From assembly GCF_000715075.1 (NCBI RefSeq), contig NC_134081.1, positions 112,628,289-112,692,288 on the forward strand: a stretch of 64,000 nucleotides of DNA. Direction: 5' to 3'. The notes beneath the pieces were generated by a model, which saw only the letters and a program-made list of their open reading frames with translations, was not told the DNA's origin and searched no databases. Shown in pieces: positions 11,692 through 22,785 of this stretch. This DNA comes from Nicotiana tabacum. Lineage: Eukaryota > Streptophyta > Magnoliopsida > Solanales > Solanaceae. A program made the translations under genes and the position numbers. How positions within the stretch are numbered: position 1 is the stretch's first letter; each line of letters begins with the position of its first letter.

Positions 11692-11844
11692 ATGTGATGC
11701 AACTGTAAGATTGATGGCAACACCTCCATCTTTCAAGCTTTTAAGAAGTATCCTGCATTCTGGATCCGCAGTAAATGTAGTAACTACAACATGTCTTTCA
11801 GCCATAGACATGGATCCAACTAGTGGAACACAATTGATGTCCGA
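11692..11844 (-). pseudogene. RAD16: RAD16-like exon: helicase motifs IV-V (GSMSMAER ... GGVAINLTVASH)
   Basis: A clean 51-codon exon with a TTGTAG acceptor and CAT|GTAAGG donor. Blocks LVGSMSMAER and LKDGGVAINLTVASH correspond to the second RecA-like lobe. Open throughout. Confidence 0.93.
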
Positions 11845-11939
11845 CTACAAATACATACAAGATAAGCTTCTTTTTGTTACAGATAGAAAAAAGGAGCTAG
11901 GGGAAAGTAGGAAGGGAGAAAAGTATCTTTATATCTTAC

Positions 11940-12043
11940 CTTCTGAAGAGAATAGTGTATCAAGTCCAAAAACGATGTGAACTGGCTAAAAACTATTCCT
12001 TTTGCAGAATCGTCTCTTTCAACCATGAACCTAATTTCTTCCC
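11940..12043 (-). pseudogene. RAD16: RAD16-like exon (REEIRFMVER ... FSQFTSFLDLI) with 1-bp deletion
   Basis: The exon has good borders (GAATGTAG acceptor, AAG|GTAAGA donor) but is 104 nt long where the family sequence predicts 105. The run after DDSA is AAAG instead of AAAAG, shifting the frame into an immediate TAG before the FSQFTSFLD block. This is a disabling frameshift unless it is a base-calling error. Confidence 0.9.
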
Positions 12044-12163
12044 TCTACATTCAATAAAAGTAGAAATGAACATCAAACTTGTATTGTGCAGACCCCCTCA
12101 GTTTTCGAAGAAGAAAAGCAAACTAAGGAGCATATGATGATAAAGTATAAGGTAATTGCATAC

Positions 12164-12252
12164 CAAAACTTCTATTTTAGTGCTTGTCTGGAATTCATCG
12201 AGCTGGATTTTGTTCAATATACTTGAGGACCTAAACCCTTTGACAGTAGGCT
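12164..12252 (-). pseudogene. RAD16: RAD16-like exon (GFRSSSILNKIQLDEFQTSTKIE)
   Basis: The donor is TTG|GTATGC at 12163. The GFRSSSILN and LDEFQTSTKIE blocks match the linker between the RING finger and the second helicase lobe in RAD16. The acceptor is uncertain (candidates near 12250-12270). Element B starts only about 130 bp upstream in the gene's sense, so the preceding RING exon should have been beyond B. Confidence 0.88.
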
Positions 12253-12381
12253 TAAAAATAAAAAAAGGCTGAAAATGTGGCACTTAGATAATGGTTCAGA
12301 TCCAAAACTTTTAGATTCACTCGCCTCTTTTATGTGTAAAACAGGTGCACGCCATGTGTCAAAAGTGGTGTGTTTCAGCTA

Positions 12382-13300
12382 TGTTGGCCCAAGTGAAGGT
12401 TAGTTTTGAATAGTGACAAAGGAAGCTCAGGCATGAACCAGGTCCATCCCTTGTATATATAGATACGGGCAGATTCGAGCATGTGGGATGCACGCGAAGG
12501 AGATAAGCTTAACTTGGTATAATTTATATCTCTTGATCGAAAAGGTTGCATAATTGATAAGGAGAAGGACTCCTTACTCAAAGAGAACACTATCCAAGAT
12601 AAGGGAGGAGTTAGAAGTTGAGATCAACTAGAACTCTTCTACCAAGGAAGAGAAGCATTAGAACTCTAGTTATTTCTTCATCTACTAACTCTATATATTG
12701 CAGGATGTTCTCATGCTACATCGATGCACAAAAGCAGAAGTTAAACATGAATTAAGAGCAAAATAGCAAGGCATTTTGCAAGCAATTCGTGTGTGATTCA
12801 AGTGTGCAAACCTGAAGCTACATGAACTAGATAGAACAACTAGTTCCAAGTGTCTGTCTTTTATTCTAGTTCAATTGTAGTAGGTGTTTTCATATTGTAC
12901 CTTTCAGCTTTATCTAGAGGCAATTGTAATAGGTACTCAGAGTATTCAAGTTAGAGTTAACTTGAAGTTGTCGCAGCAGTTAGAGGCTGGTTGCCACAAC
13001 GGGGTTAGAGTTAATCCTAGGTTTACAAAAGTGTTTTGTAAATGCAGTTTTTGGCTCAGTGATTTATTGAAGAGTTTGGAAAAATCCTAGTGACAAGTAG
13101 GTCGTGGTTTTTTTACCTTTTGAGCTAGGTGTTTTTCACGTAAAATACTTGTGTTCTTTACTTTTAGCATTTACTATTTCAGCAATAGTATGTTAAGGAA
13201 CACTTAGAAGAACCATGTCCTTCCATAATCAGTTTAAGTAAAAAATTGGACACCACACAAATTATCCTTTGTGTGGTATGGTATTGAAGTTAAAACATGA
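12382..13300 (+). repeat. 5' LTR of element B
   Basis: Starts TGTTGGCC after host sequence and ends just before ATTGGTATCA. It is homologous over its full length to 21855-22771. It includes GAACCAGGTCC at 12435-12445. Confidence 0.92.
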
Positions 13301-13301
13301 A

Positions 13302-13314
13302 TTGGTATCAAATA
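13302..13314 (+). other. Primer-binding site of element B (initiator Met tRNA), mutated
   Basis: TTGGTATCA is intact but the following GAGC reads AATA, weakening the expected pairing with initiator Met tRNA. Confidence 0.85.
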
Positions 13315-13356
13315 AGGTTATCCTTGAAGAGGCTAACACCTTTGGAAAAGATCAAG

Positions 13357-15178
13357 ATGATTGCACCACCTGGAAAATGGGAAAGGCAATCCATTGCTAG
13401 GACACCACTCTTCAATGACTAGTATTACTCTTGGTGGAAAAACAGGATGAGAGATATCATAGGAGAAGACTATAAACTATGGGACATTGTCACAGATGGC
13501 CCACTGGCTACCATGAAGATAAATGCCGAAGGAGAAGAGGTGGCAAAGACAAGAGCTGACTGCACTCCTGACGACTTGAGAAAATGGGAGAAGAATGCTA
13601 AAGACAAGAAATGGCTTGTTTGTGGACTCGGTCCAGATGAGTACAGTAGAATCCAAAGCTATACCACTGCTAAGAAAATCTAGGATACTTTGCAAATGGC
13701 TCATGAAGGAACACCTCAAGTGAAGAGGTCCAGAGGAACACTGCTGTATTCTCAGTATGTGAATTTCACCATGAAGGAAGGACAAACCATCCAAGAGATA
13801 TATACAAGGTTCACCATACTGACAAATGAACTTAAGTCTCTTGGAAGGATTATTTCTGAAGAAGACAAAGTTGAGAAAATTTTGACAAGGGTTCTGCCAG
13901 TTACTTGGGAGAGCAAAATCACTGCCATTGAGGAATCAAAGAACATTGACACTCTTAATTTGGATGAGCTAATTGGAAATCTCACTACTTATGAACTTAG
14001 AAGGCAAACCATGAAGATGGACGTACCCAAGCAGGAAAAGGAGCCTGGTACTCAAAATCACTGAAGGTTCTGATCTAGAAGATGATGAAATGGCTATGAT
14101 CACAAAAGACTTCAAGAAGTACCTAAAGAGAGGAAAGGGTCCTTCAAGAAGTGGAAGCTACAGCAAACCAAAAGCTCCTGAAAGGCAAACTAATGAGGGA
14201 TGCTACAAGTGTGGTAACACTGATCATCACATCAAGAACTGCCCTCAATGGGAAATTGAATGGAAGAAGGAAAGAGCTGAACGAAGAAACAGGAAGAAGG
14301 AACAGGTTCAACCCAAGAAGAACAAAGGATCAACAAAGGCTATGGTTGCTGCTTGGGGAGAAAGCTCAGATGATGAAGATGGAGATGAACAAGCACTTAT
14401 GGCCATTGGAGAATCTGATGAGGAATCTAAGGTAAGTGTAATTCATCTCAAAGACAAGATTAAATTTTTGTCTAAAGAAAGGCTATCTGAATTACTTCTA
14501 GATTTCATTGATGAATCTGAGGATGTAAACAATGAAAACGAACAGCTGTCTAAGGAATGTGTAATTTTGAAAGCAAAGTGTAAGAACCTGAAACTTAGGG
14601 TTAGTGAGACTATAAGTGAAAATACTGCATTAAAGAACCAGTTTCATGCATTTGAATCAAATGTCCTAGAACTTAGATCTGAAAATTTAAAACTGAAATT
14701 AGGAACAAGTAAGAAGACAACTGATTGCACACAACTCACTCTAGAAGAAAATGCAGGTAAACTAAAAGATGAGTTGTATAAGAAGTATGAGCAGGTTAGA
14801 ATTTTGAAAGAGGATCTAGGCAAAGTCAAGCATGAACTAGACAGAACTTGTAAATGGAACAGGTCCTCTGATGCACTTTCATGGCTACAGGAATATCATA
14901 GTAGCAATAGAAGAGGACTTGGCTTTGGGAATATGCCACCTAAATGGGATCCCAAAAGCAAGTACCTTACACTTTCTGAGAACAAGATTTGTACTCACTG
15001 TGGTAAAACAGGTCACTATAAAAGTGAATGCAATTCAAAAGAAAAGGAAAGCCAAAAGAACAAAGAATTTGTTCGATGGAGGAATAGGCTACCAAGTTGG
15101 GCTAAAAGGAATCTGATTCATTCTTTTGCCTACATAAAGGGACCCAAACTAGTTTGGGTTCCTAAGTCTAACCCCTGA
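13357..15178 (+). pseudogene. Element B gag, two zinc knuckles around a coiled coil, broken
   Basis: From the ATG at 13357 the UBN2-like Gag frame contains in-frame TAGs at about 13420 and 13681 (a Trp codon in element A) and a frameshift near 14050. The frame 14090-15178 is open for 362 residues: a first knuckle CYKCGNTDHHIKNC (about residues 38-51), a basic stretch, an acidic stretch SSDDEDGDE, a long predicted coiled coil rich in K/E/L/N, a second intact knuckle CTHCGKTGHYKSEC (about 302-315), then KGPKLVWVPKSNP and stop. The second half overlaps the candidate intron 14432-15191, so spliced and unspliced RNAs would make Gags with one or two knuckles. Confidence 0.88.
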
Positions 15179-15191
15179 TTTTCTTTTACAG
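14432..15191 (+). other. Candidate intron whose removal fuses gag to pol in frame (element B)
   Basis: The donor is TCTAAG|GTAAGTG, a near-perfect plant consensus, at codon phase 0 of the gag frame. The acceptor is TTTTCTTTTACAG at 15179-15191 with CTAAC (branch-point-like) at 15169-15173, immediately after the gag stop codon. Joining 14431 to 15192 keeps the frame without a stop into the protease D-S-G motif (about 15228). Removing 760 nt would delete the coiled coil, the second zinc knuckle and the gag stop. The same arrangement occurs at the homologous position of element A (2100-3067). No transcript evidence is available here. Confidence 0.6.
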
Positions 15192-18100
15192 GTCCAAGTG
15201 AAGAGGAGCAACCAAATATGGTACATCGATAGTGGTTGCTCAAAGCATATGACAGGAAGCAAGAACTAGTTCATTTCACTTGAGGACCTCAAATGAGGTA
15301 ATGTCTCCTTTGGAAATGGGAAGAAAGGTGAGATCATTGGGGTTAGAAAGGTAGGTAAGACTCATTCTCACTCTATTGAGAATGTCTACTTGATAGATGG
15401 CCTAAATACAGTCTAATCAATGTATCACAACTGTATGATAGAGGTAACTTGGTAGAATTCACCTCTACCAAATGTTTTGTGATTAATCTTACTACTGACA
15501 AGATTGTTTTGCAGGGAAAAAGAGTGAAAAATATATATATTATAGATCTGTCCACACTTTCAGAAAATGAACTCACTTGCTTAAGTGTGTTGGACAATGA
15601 TCCCCTCCTTTGGCACAAGAGACTTGGACATGCAAGTCTGAGTCAACTCAACAAATTAGTCTCTAAGGACCTGGTGATAGGGTTGCCTAACATCAAGTTC
15701 AAGGAAGACAAAGTGTGTGAGGCTTGTTCAAGGGGGAAGCAGGTAAGATCCTCTTTTAAATGCAAGAAAGTGGTAAGCACCACCAGGACGATGGAACTGG
15801 TCCATATAGATCTCTGTGGTCAAATGAGAACATTCAGAAGAGGTGGTAAAAGATATGTAATGGTGCTTGTTGATGATTACTCTAGGTTTACTTGGACATT
15901 ATTTTTAACATCTAAAGATGAAGCATTTGACATGTTCACTTCTTTTGTTAGAAAAACTGAGAAACAACTAGGTATTCAACTTGCATCAATTAGGTCTGAT
16001 CATGGCACTGAATTTGAGAATGCTAAATTTGCTGAATTTTGTGATGAGCATGGCATAGATCATAATTTCTCTGCTCCTAGGACTACACAACAAAATGGAG
16101 TAGTTGAAAGAAATAATAGGGCACTTGAAGATATGGCTAGGACTATGCTTCTTTCTGGTAAACCGCCTCATAGCTTCTGGGTAAAAGCTGTAAATACTGC
16201 ATGCTACATCATAAATAGGTGCATGACTAGACCTCTTGTAGAGTAGACTCCCTATGAGTTACTTAAAGGTAGAAAACCAAATATATCCCATCTTAGGACA
16301 TTTGGATGCAAGTGCTTTGTGCACAACAATGGTAAAGACTCTCTAGGCAAGTTTGATACCAGAAGTGATGAGGGAGTATTCTTGGGATATTCTTCACATA
16401 GCAAAGCTTACAAGGTCTATAACAAAAGAACTATGTGTGTTGAAGAAAGTGTTCATGTGATTTTTGATGAAACTAATATTTTTCTGAGAGACAGGAACAT
16501 GATGATGAGGCAATTGGGCTGGTAAGAAATTTAAATGAAACCACAGCCCAGACTGAAGCTGCACTGGAAGAAGGAACAGGTGATGGAACAACTTCTTCCT
16601 CCTGGAGCAACATGACAAGGGGAAGAGAACTAAGAGGAAATGATCCCCAAACCTCAATGGAACCTGTCCATGAACCTGTTCCACAACAACAAAACACTAA
16701 AGGAACATCAAGGGGAAACTAGTTGGTTGTAAAATCTTACAAGTATCAGAGTTCTTATCCCATTAAGAACATAATTACTAATCCAACCTCTAAAATCAAA
16801 ACCAGATCTTCATTAAAGAATCTTTGTGCTTTTGATGCTTTTTTATCTCTTATTGAACCTAAAAACGTTACCGAGGCTTTGTAGGATGCAGACTGGGTAA
16901 ATGCAATGCAAGATGAACTCAACTAATTTGAAAGGAGTCAAGTTTGGCATCTGGTATCAAGGCCTAAGGACAGATCAGTAATTGGCACAAAATAGGTCTT
17001 CAGAAACAAACTTGATGAAGATGGAACAATTACAAGGAACAAGGCAAGATTGATGGTTCAAGGATATAGCCAAGAGGAGGGCATAGACTATGATGAAACT
17101 TTTGCTCCAGTTGCAAGGTTGGAAGCAATAAGACTCCTCTTAGCCTTTGCTGCTTACATGGAATTCACCCTTCACCAGATGGATGTCAAGAGTGCCTTCC
17201 TCAATGGCTATCTAAAGGAAGAAGTGTTTGTCAAGCAACCTCCGGGGTTTGAAAGCAAGGAGAGTCCTGATCATGTGTACAAACTTGACAAAGCACTTTA
17301 TGGGCTCAAGCAGGCTCCAAGAGCATGGTATGAAAGATTATTGAAGTTTTTGCTTGAGCATGACTACAAGAGAGGTAAAATTGACAATACTTTATTCTTG
17401 AAAGAAAAAGGTAAAGATCTCTTGGTAGTTCAGATATATGTTGATGATATAATATTTGGAGCAACTACTGATAAGTTAAGTAAAGAATTTGCTAAACTAA
17501 TGGGGAGTGAATTTGAAATGAGCATGATGGGTTAGCTTAATTTCTTTTTAGGATTAAAAATTAAATAAAATTCAAATGGAACTATGATCCATCAGCAGAA
17601 GTATGTAAAAGCGTTGCTTAAAATGTTTAAAATGGAAGATTCCAAAGAAATTGACACTCCTATTGCAACAGCTACAAAGTTGGATATAGATGAACCCGAT
17701 TCATCTGTTGATCAAAAGTTGTATAGGGAAATGATTGGCTCATTGTTGTATCTCACTGCTAGTAGACCTAACATTATTTTCAGTGTAGCCCTTTGTGTAA
17801 GATTTCAGGCAAATCCGAAGGAGTCTCACTTGACTACTGTCAAGAGAATTTTGAGATATCTAAAAGGCACCACTGATCTTTGTCTATGAAATCCAAAAGG
17901 TGGTAATTTCAATCTAGTGGGATATGCGGATGCTGATTATGCAGGTTTTCTTGTGGATAGAAAGAGCACCTCAGGTATGGCACACTTTCTTGGCTCATGT
18001 CTTGTGTCTTGGACTACCAAAAAGCAAAATTTAGTGGCCTTATCTACTGCTGAAGTTGAGTATGTTGCTGCTGCTTCATGTTGTGCTCAATTGTTGTGGA

Positions 18101-18380
18101 TCAAACAGTAATTAATGGACTTTAGAATTGATGTTGGTTGTATCCCCATTTTTGTGATAACACTAGTGCTATTAGTATGACCAAGAACATGGTTCATCAC
18201 AAGTGAACTAAGCACATAGATGTTAGGCATCACTCTTTTAGGGATAACTATGAAAAGGGTTTGATAACTGTGGAATTTTGTACTACTGACAAGCAAATAG
18301 CTGACATCTTCACAAAAGCTCTAAGTAGAGATCACTTCGAAAGGAACATGTTAGAATTAGGGATGATTACGATCACCTAA
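15192..18380 (+). pseudogene. Element B pol (protease, integrase, RT, RNase H), broken
   Basis: Protease WYIDSGCSKHMTG at about 15219 is intact. Stops follow at about 15270 and 15294 and a frameshift near 15405. Integrase 15449-16246 has LWHKRLGHASL, CEACSRGKQ, HIDLCGQM, VDDYSRFTW, RSDHGTEFEN and FSAPRTTQQNGVVERNNR; the D, D and E positions look intact until a TAG at 16244. RT (about 16870-17535) has [44 protein letters not shown] and the intact active site YVDDIIFGA, then a TAG at about 17534. RNase H continues with ADADYAGFLVDRKSTSG and ADIFTKAL, interrupted at 17889 and 18111. RT and integrase signatures are better preserved than in element A. Confidence 0.93.
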
Positions 18381-18952
18381 AAGGACCAGTTCAAAAATTC
18401 ACATTGAAAAAAAAATTGGTTAGAAAATCTGTAAATTGCTCAGTCTCATACTTTCAATAGTATACTCTTGTGCCATGTGCTAAAATGATTCATTAATCTC
18501 TAATGTTATTTTTTCTATTTTGGAAAATTTAAACTTGCACAAGACAATTCTCAGTGAAGAACCTGGTTCATCAAGATTACTCGGTATGTTTTCTACACTC
18601 TACATAATTTGAAATAATAATATTTGGATCATGAGTAGAGTCCTACTTAATTCCAAACTCTTTTAGACTTATCTGTTACAAATGAACCAGTTTCGTTCAA
18701 AAGACTCCTAACCGAATTGAAGTACCTAGATTCTAGGGATACACTCCAAAGTCTTTTCAAAGCTGAAATTTAGTTTGATTAGACTTCTAAAAGTTTGAAA
18801 AGCTACTGTTACCCCATTAATTAATCCTCTTTAAATTGATCAGCATTATTGTTTTCTTCACTCCTTCTTTTTCAAGACGTCAAATACTCTCCATCTTCTC
18901 TCATCTTCCAAACACAATCCAATTCTCTTCTCTCCCATACCCAAGCATATAA

Positions 18953-21370
18953 ATGGCTAACACTCCTGAAAATCCTTCATCCCCACCCAAGGAAATCACA
19001 CCCACACCATCTATCACACATTCAACCACACCTCTGTCTAAAAAAGGAAGAACTAAGATGCTTGCTCGCAAGACTGTAGCAGGGAGTGCATTATCTAAGA
19101 AATTAGATAAACAATAGGATAGCCAGGTCCAAGAATCTCAGAAATCTAAAGACTCATTTAAATCTGCTACTAAGGGGGAAGAAACGATTTCTTCTGAAAC
19201 TGAACATGTATCTTCTGGCCCTAAATCTACTCCTGAGACAATTTCTGAAGTTGATACAAATTTGAAAAATAGGTTTGTGCTGGTAGGGTCTATAGCAGGT
19301 GTTAAAACTACAGAGTCTAGAGAAGTTGGTAGTAAAAATAAAAAGGAAAAATAAAAAAAGAGCAAGGGAGTTAGGAGTGTTGTGAGGGGAAAGGGTAAAA
19401 GAGTGGTTGATTCTTACTTCCTACTGTATTTCATTTATTGGACCACTAGGAGGTGTCGATGTAGACCCCTCGTCACTACTTCTCCGGGGTTAGGCTAGAT
19501 ACTTACTTGGTACGCATTGATTTACGTACTCATGCTGCACTTGCTGCACTTATTGTGCAGATACATATATCTCTGGTGGTCTTATGGGTGTGAAGGCGCA
19601 GCTATTACGGGGAGTTTATAGTGAGTTGCAATCTATTATGATTCGCAGCATACAGAGTCTCCATCAGCATTATTTATATTCTCCTGTCTAACTTGTATTC
19701 CGGACAAATGCCACCCACTCCTATTAGTTTAACCAAAGATACATGTGCAATGGTTGTTTGGGGAGAAATATTTGCTGGAGTAGAGAAGAGTGTAAAAACA
19801 ACAGGAGGAAGTGGGTCTGGCAAAGCTGCTGAAGGGCTGGTTCAACTTGGGAAAAATAGAGATGAACCTATTTCATCTGAATAGGAAACCCCCGCAGACC
19901 TACTGAGAAGAGTGACTGAGAGTTATAATCCAAAGAAGAAAGGAAGTTCAAAGGCTAAAACCCCTAGCACTGCTAGCGCTAACAAGAAAAGGAATGCTGC
20001 TCCTTCTGTTACTATTAAAATTCCTCCCACAAGAGGAAGAGCCACAAGAAGTCAGCTAAAGCAGAATGAGGCAGAACTACAGAAATCCTTAGAAGAAAGT
20101 AGAAGAAAAGCAGTTGCTAAGGGAAAGAAAAAGGTGGATGAGCCTGTTGAGGCTATTGACATTGATGAGATGGACCTGGTCCTTCGAGATGAAGATGAGA
20201 CTGAAGAAGTGGAGGTTCTGACTCCCAAAGCCAAGAAAGCCAAGACGTCCACTAAGAAGTCTGTTTTAGAGTCAAAGTCTGCTGAACCATCCACATTGGC
20301 AAAAAGAACAAGGTCTGCTGTGAAGTCAAAACAAGTGAACAATGTTGAAGAAAAGGAATGGATTGGAGAGGAAGAAGATGATTCTAACACTGAGAAAGAC
20401 AAGATGACCAAGTTTGGCAAGAGGACAATTTTGAAAGGCAGACTCCTCAGGACTTAGAGGAGCAAGGAATGGTGTTGCTTTTGGAGAAGTTAGAGTTGCA
20501 AGGCTGGAAGGACATGGTCCTTCAGATGGATGGCAAGTTGGCCAGGAATGAAATTGTTGAGTTTATGGCAAATGGCGAGGTGAATGATGGAAGGGTTACC
20601 AGTATAGTGAAACAAGTGCAAGTCTCCTTCGATGTGAAAGAGTTGGGAGAAATTATGGGTGTACCTGCTGAGGGGTACAATGACTATACAAAGCTTAAGT
20701 GGCCAAGCCTAGAAAATCTTCCTACTGCCCTTACCATTACCAGGAAATTCAGTGACAATGAGGAGGAAGTTGAGCTCAAGGCTGTGTACAAGAGTGAGAT
20801 GAAGCCACCCTACAAGGTGTTGTTCGAATTTGTCAACACATGTGTTCTGCCAAGGCAGGAAAGGAGGCACATTGCAAACTTCATGGACTTGGTCCTTATG
20901 GAGTGTTTAGATAGTGGGAGGCATATTAATTGGCCTGGATTTATAATCCAACTTCTTGATAGGGTTCTAAATGGCACCAAGACTCATCCCATTCCCTATG
21001 GCTTCATTCTCACAGTTATGCTTGCACATTTCAAGGTACCTATGAAGAAGTGGGAGGTTGGTACAAGTAAGGATCATTGTGGGGAAAATACTCTGATTGT
21101 TTGTGACTATGAAGTCCATGCCACTCCTAAAAAACCTAGTTCATCCAATAAGGTACTAGTGAATAGCAAGGTGCGAGCCTTGGTGCATGAAAGTGGGGCG
21201 AAGGATGCTGAATTGAGAGGCTGAAGAATAGGTTGGCAACAGTGGAGACTGAGAGAGATGCTCTCAGAACTGAGCTGGCAAGAGAAAAGGAGAAGAATGA
21301 TGGCATTCTTCAAGATGTGCTGAAACTCCTCCAAACCAAAAACCAAGCACCTAGTTCTTCCCACCCTTAA
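18953..21370 (+). pseudogene. Element B ORF3: env-position protein with plant-transposon-like domain
   Basis: The ATG at 18953 opens a basic S/T/P-rich frame, interrupted by TAG at about 19114, TAA near 19353 and an apparent insertion at about 19415-19700. A Lys/Glu-rich region with SKAKTPSTAS and RGRATRSQLKQNEAELQ (19912-20457) follows. In the next frame (20469-21224) is the domain shared with element A: IVEFMANG, VKELGEIMGVPAEGY, LPRQERRHIANFMDLVLMEC, NWPGFIIQLLDRV and IPYGFILTVMLAHFKVP. It ends with a coiled-coil tail. It resembles, from memory, the Solanaceae 'putative plant transposon protein' domain. No membrane segment or signal peptide is seen. Confidence 0.75.
19415..19700 (+). other. 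Probable insertion inside element B ORF3
   Basis: This ~285-bp stretch has a different composition (C/G-rich, no long frame) from the K/E/S-rich coding DNA on both sides and has no counterpart in element A's ORF3. I recall similar sequence as a common Solanaceae dispersed repeat but cannot name its class. Exact ends and target duplication could not be fixed. Confidence 0.45.
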
Positions 21371-21854
21371 GCCTCCTAGCCTAGTGTAGATCAACCAGTG
21401 ACCCAGTTCGGGATTTTTTTGTTTCTTTTGCTCATGTTTCCAGTATTTTTATTTCTTTCTTATGCTTTGTGGTAGAATCTTATCAATCATCAATGAAATT
21501 CACTATCTTTTGCTCTAACTGTTTGTTTATATTTCTTTGATGGTTAAAATTCATAGCTTGATCTATGATGATTAACCTATGATTGCATTTGAAGTAGCCC
21601 CAGTGGCCATGAGTAAGTTTTAAAATCTAGGTATTGTACATTTTTTATGCAACTTTTTGATGATGCCAAAAGGGGAAAAAAGGTTGTGCTTTACACTTTG
21701 AACAATGATGTTTATAACCTAATGAACCTGGTCCTTGATGATAAGTGATAAAAAGGAAAAATATTTCTAACATTGTGTTGATGTTGAGCTAAGTTGAAAC
21801 CGTGTCTAAGCTTATGAAAAATACAGAGTTTGTCATCATCAAAAAGGAAGAATT
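21371..21854 (+). other. Element B 3' untranslated region with polypurine tract
   Basis: No gene supported. A first purine block (AAAAGGGGAAAAAAGG) lies near 21668. The final tract AAAAAGGAAGAA at 21841-21852 abuts the 3' LTR. A GAACCTGGTCC motif is at 21724. Confidence 0.75.
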
Positions 21855-22771
21855 TGATGGCCTAAGTGAAGGATAGTTTTGAATATTGACAAAGGAGGCT
21901 TAGGCATGAACCAGGTCGATCCCTTGTGTGCATAGACGGGCAGATTCGAGCATGTGGGATACACATGATGAAGATAAGCTTAACTTGGTATAATTGATAT
22001 CTCCTAATCGAAAAGGTTGCATAATTGATAATGAGAATGACTCCTTACTCAAAGAGAACACTATCCAAGATAAGGGAGGAGTTAGAAGTTGAGATCAACA
22101 AGAACTCTTCCACCAAGGAAGAGTAGCATTAGAACTCTAGTTATTTCTTCATCTACTAACTCTATATATTGCAGGACATTCTCATTCTACAGCGATGCAC
22201 AAAAGCAGAAGTTAAATGTGAATTGAAAGAAAAATAGCAAGGCATTTTACAAGTAATTCGTGTGTGATTCAAGTATGCAAACCTGAAGCTACATGAACCA
22301 TATAGAAGAATCAGTTCCAAGTGTCTGTCTTTTATTCTAGTTCAATTGTAGTAGGTGTTTTCATATTGTACCTTTCAGCTTTATCTAGAGTCAATTGTAA
22401 TAGGTACTCAGAGTATTCAAGTTAGAGTTAACTTGAAGTTGTCGCAGCAGTTAGAGATTGGTTACCACAACGGGGTTAGAGTTAATCCTAGGTTTACAAA
22501 AATATTTTGTAAATACAGTTTTTGGCTCAGTGATTTAGTGGAGAGTTTGGGAAAATCCTAGTGAGAAGTAGGTCTTGGTTTTTTTTACCTTTTGAGCCAG
22601 GTGTTTTCCACATAAAATACTTGTATTCTTTACTTTCCGCATTTACTATTTCAGCAATAGTAGGTTAAGGAACACTTAGAAAAACCAGGTCCTTCCATAA
22701 TCAGTTTAAGCGAAAAATTGGACACCACACAAATAACCCCCCTCTTGTGTGGTATTGAAGTTAAAATATCA
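21855..22771 (+). repeat. 3' LTR of element B
   Basis: Begins TGATGGCC after the polypurine tract and ends ATATCA. It is homologous throughout to 12382-13300. Confidence 0.92.
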
Positions 22772-22772
22772 A

Positions 22773-22785
22773 TTGGTATCAGAGT
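22773..22785 (+). other. Primer-binding site directly after the right LTR of element B
   Basis: TTGGTATCAGAGT follows the LTR exactly as a primer site follows a 5' LTR, and is closer to consensus than the site at 13302. A 3' LTR should be followed by target DNA. This LTR therefore once headed a further internal region (tandem element), now largely deleted or replaced. Confidence 0.8.

Larger units (their letters stand above)
12382..22771 (+). mobile_element. Element B: SIRE-like Ty1/copia LTR retrotransposon, degenerate
   Basis: Direct repeats 12382-13300 and 21855-22771 flank an initiator-Met primer site, gag, pol and ORF3 on the plus strand. The plan matches element A but the sequences are diverged. 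No target-site duplication is visible: the right LTR is followed not by host DNA but by another primer-binding site, suggesting a former tandem copy. It lies antisense to the RAD16-like gene, between its linker exon and the LLRRTKK exon. Confidence 0.93.

Noticed and set aside
12451..12463. TATATATAGA as a TATA box in element B 5' LTR
   Set aside because: The matching position of the 3' LTR lacks it and it lies very near the LTR start, so promoter function is not supported.
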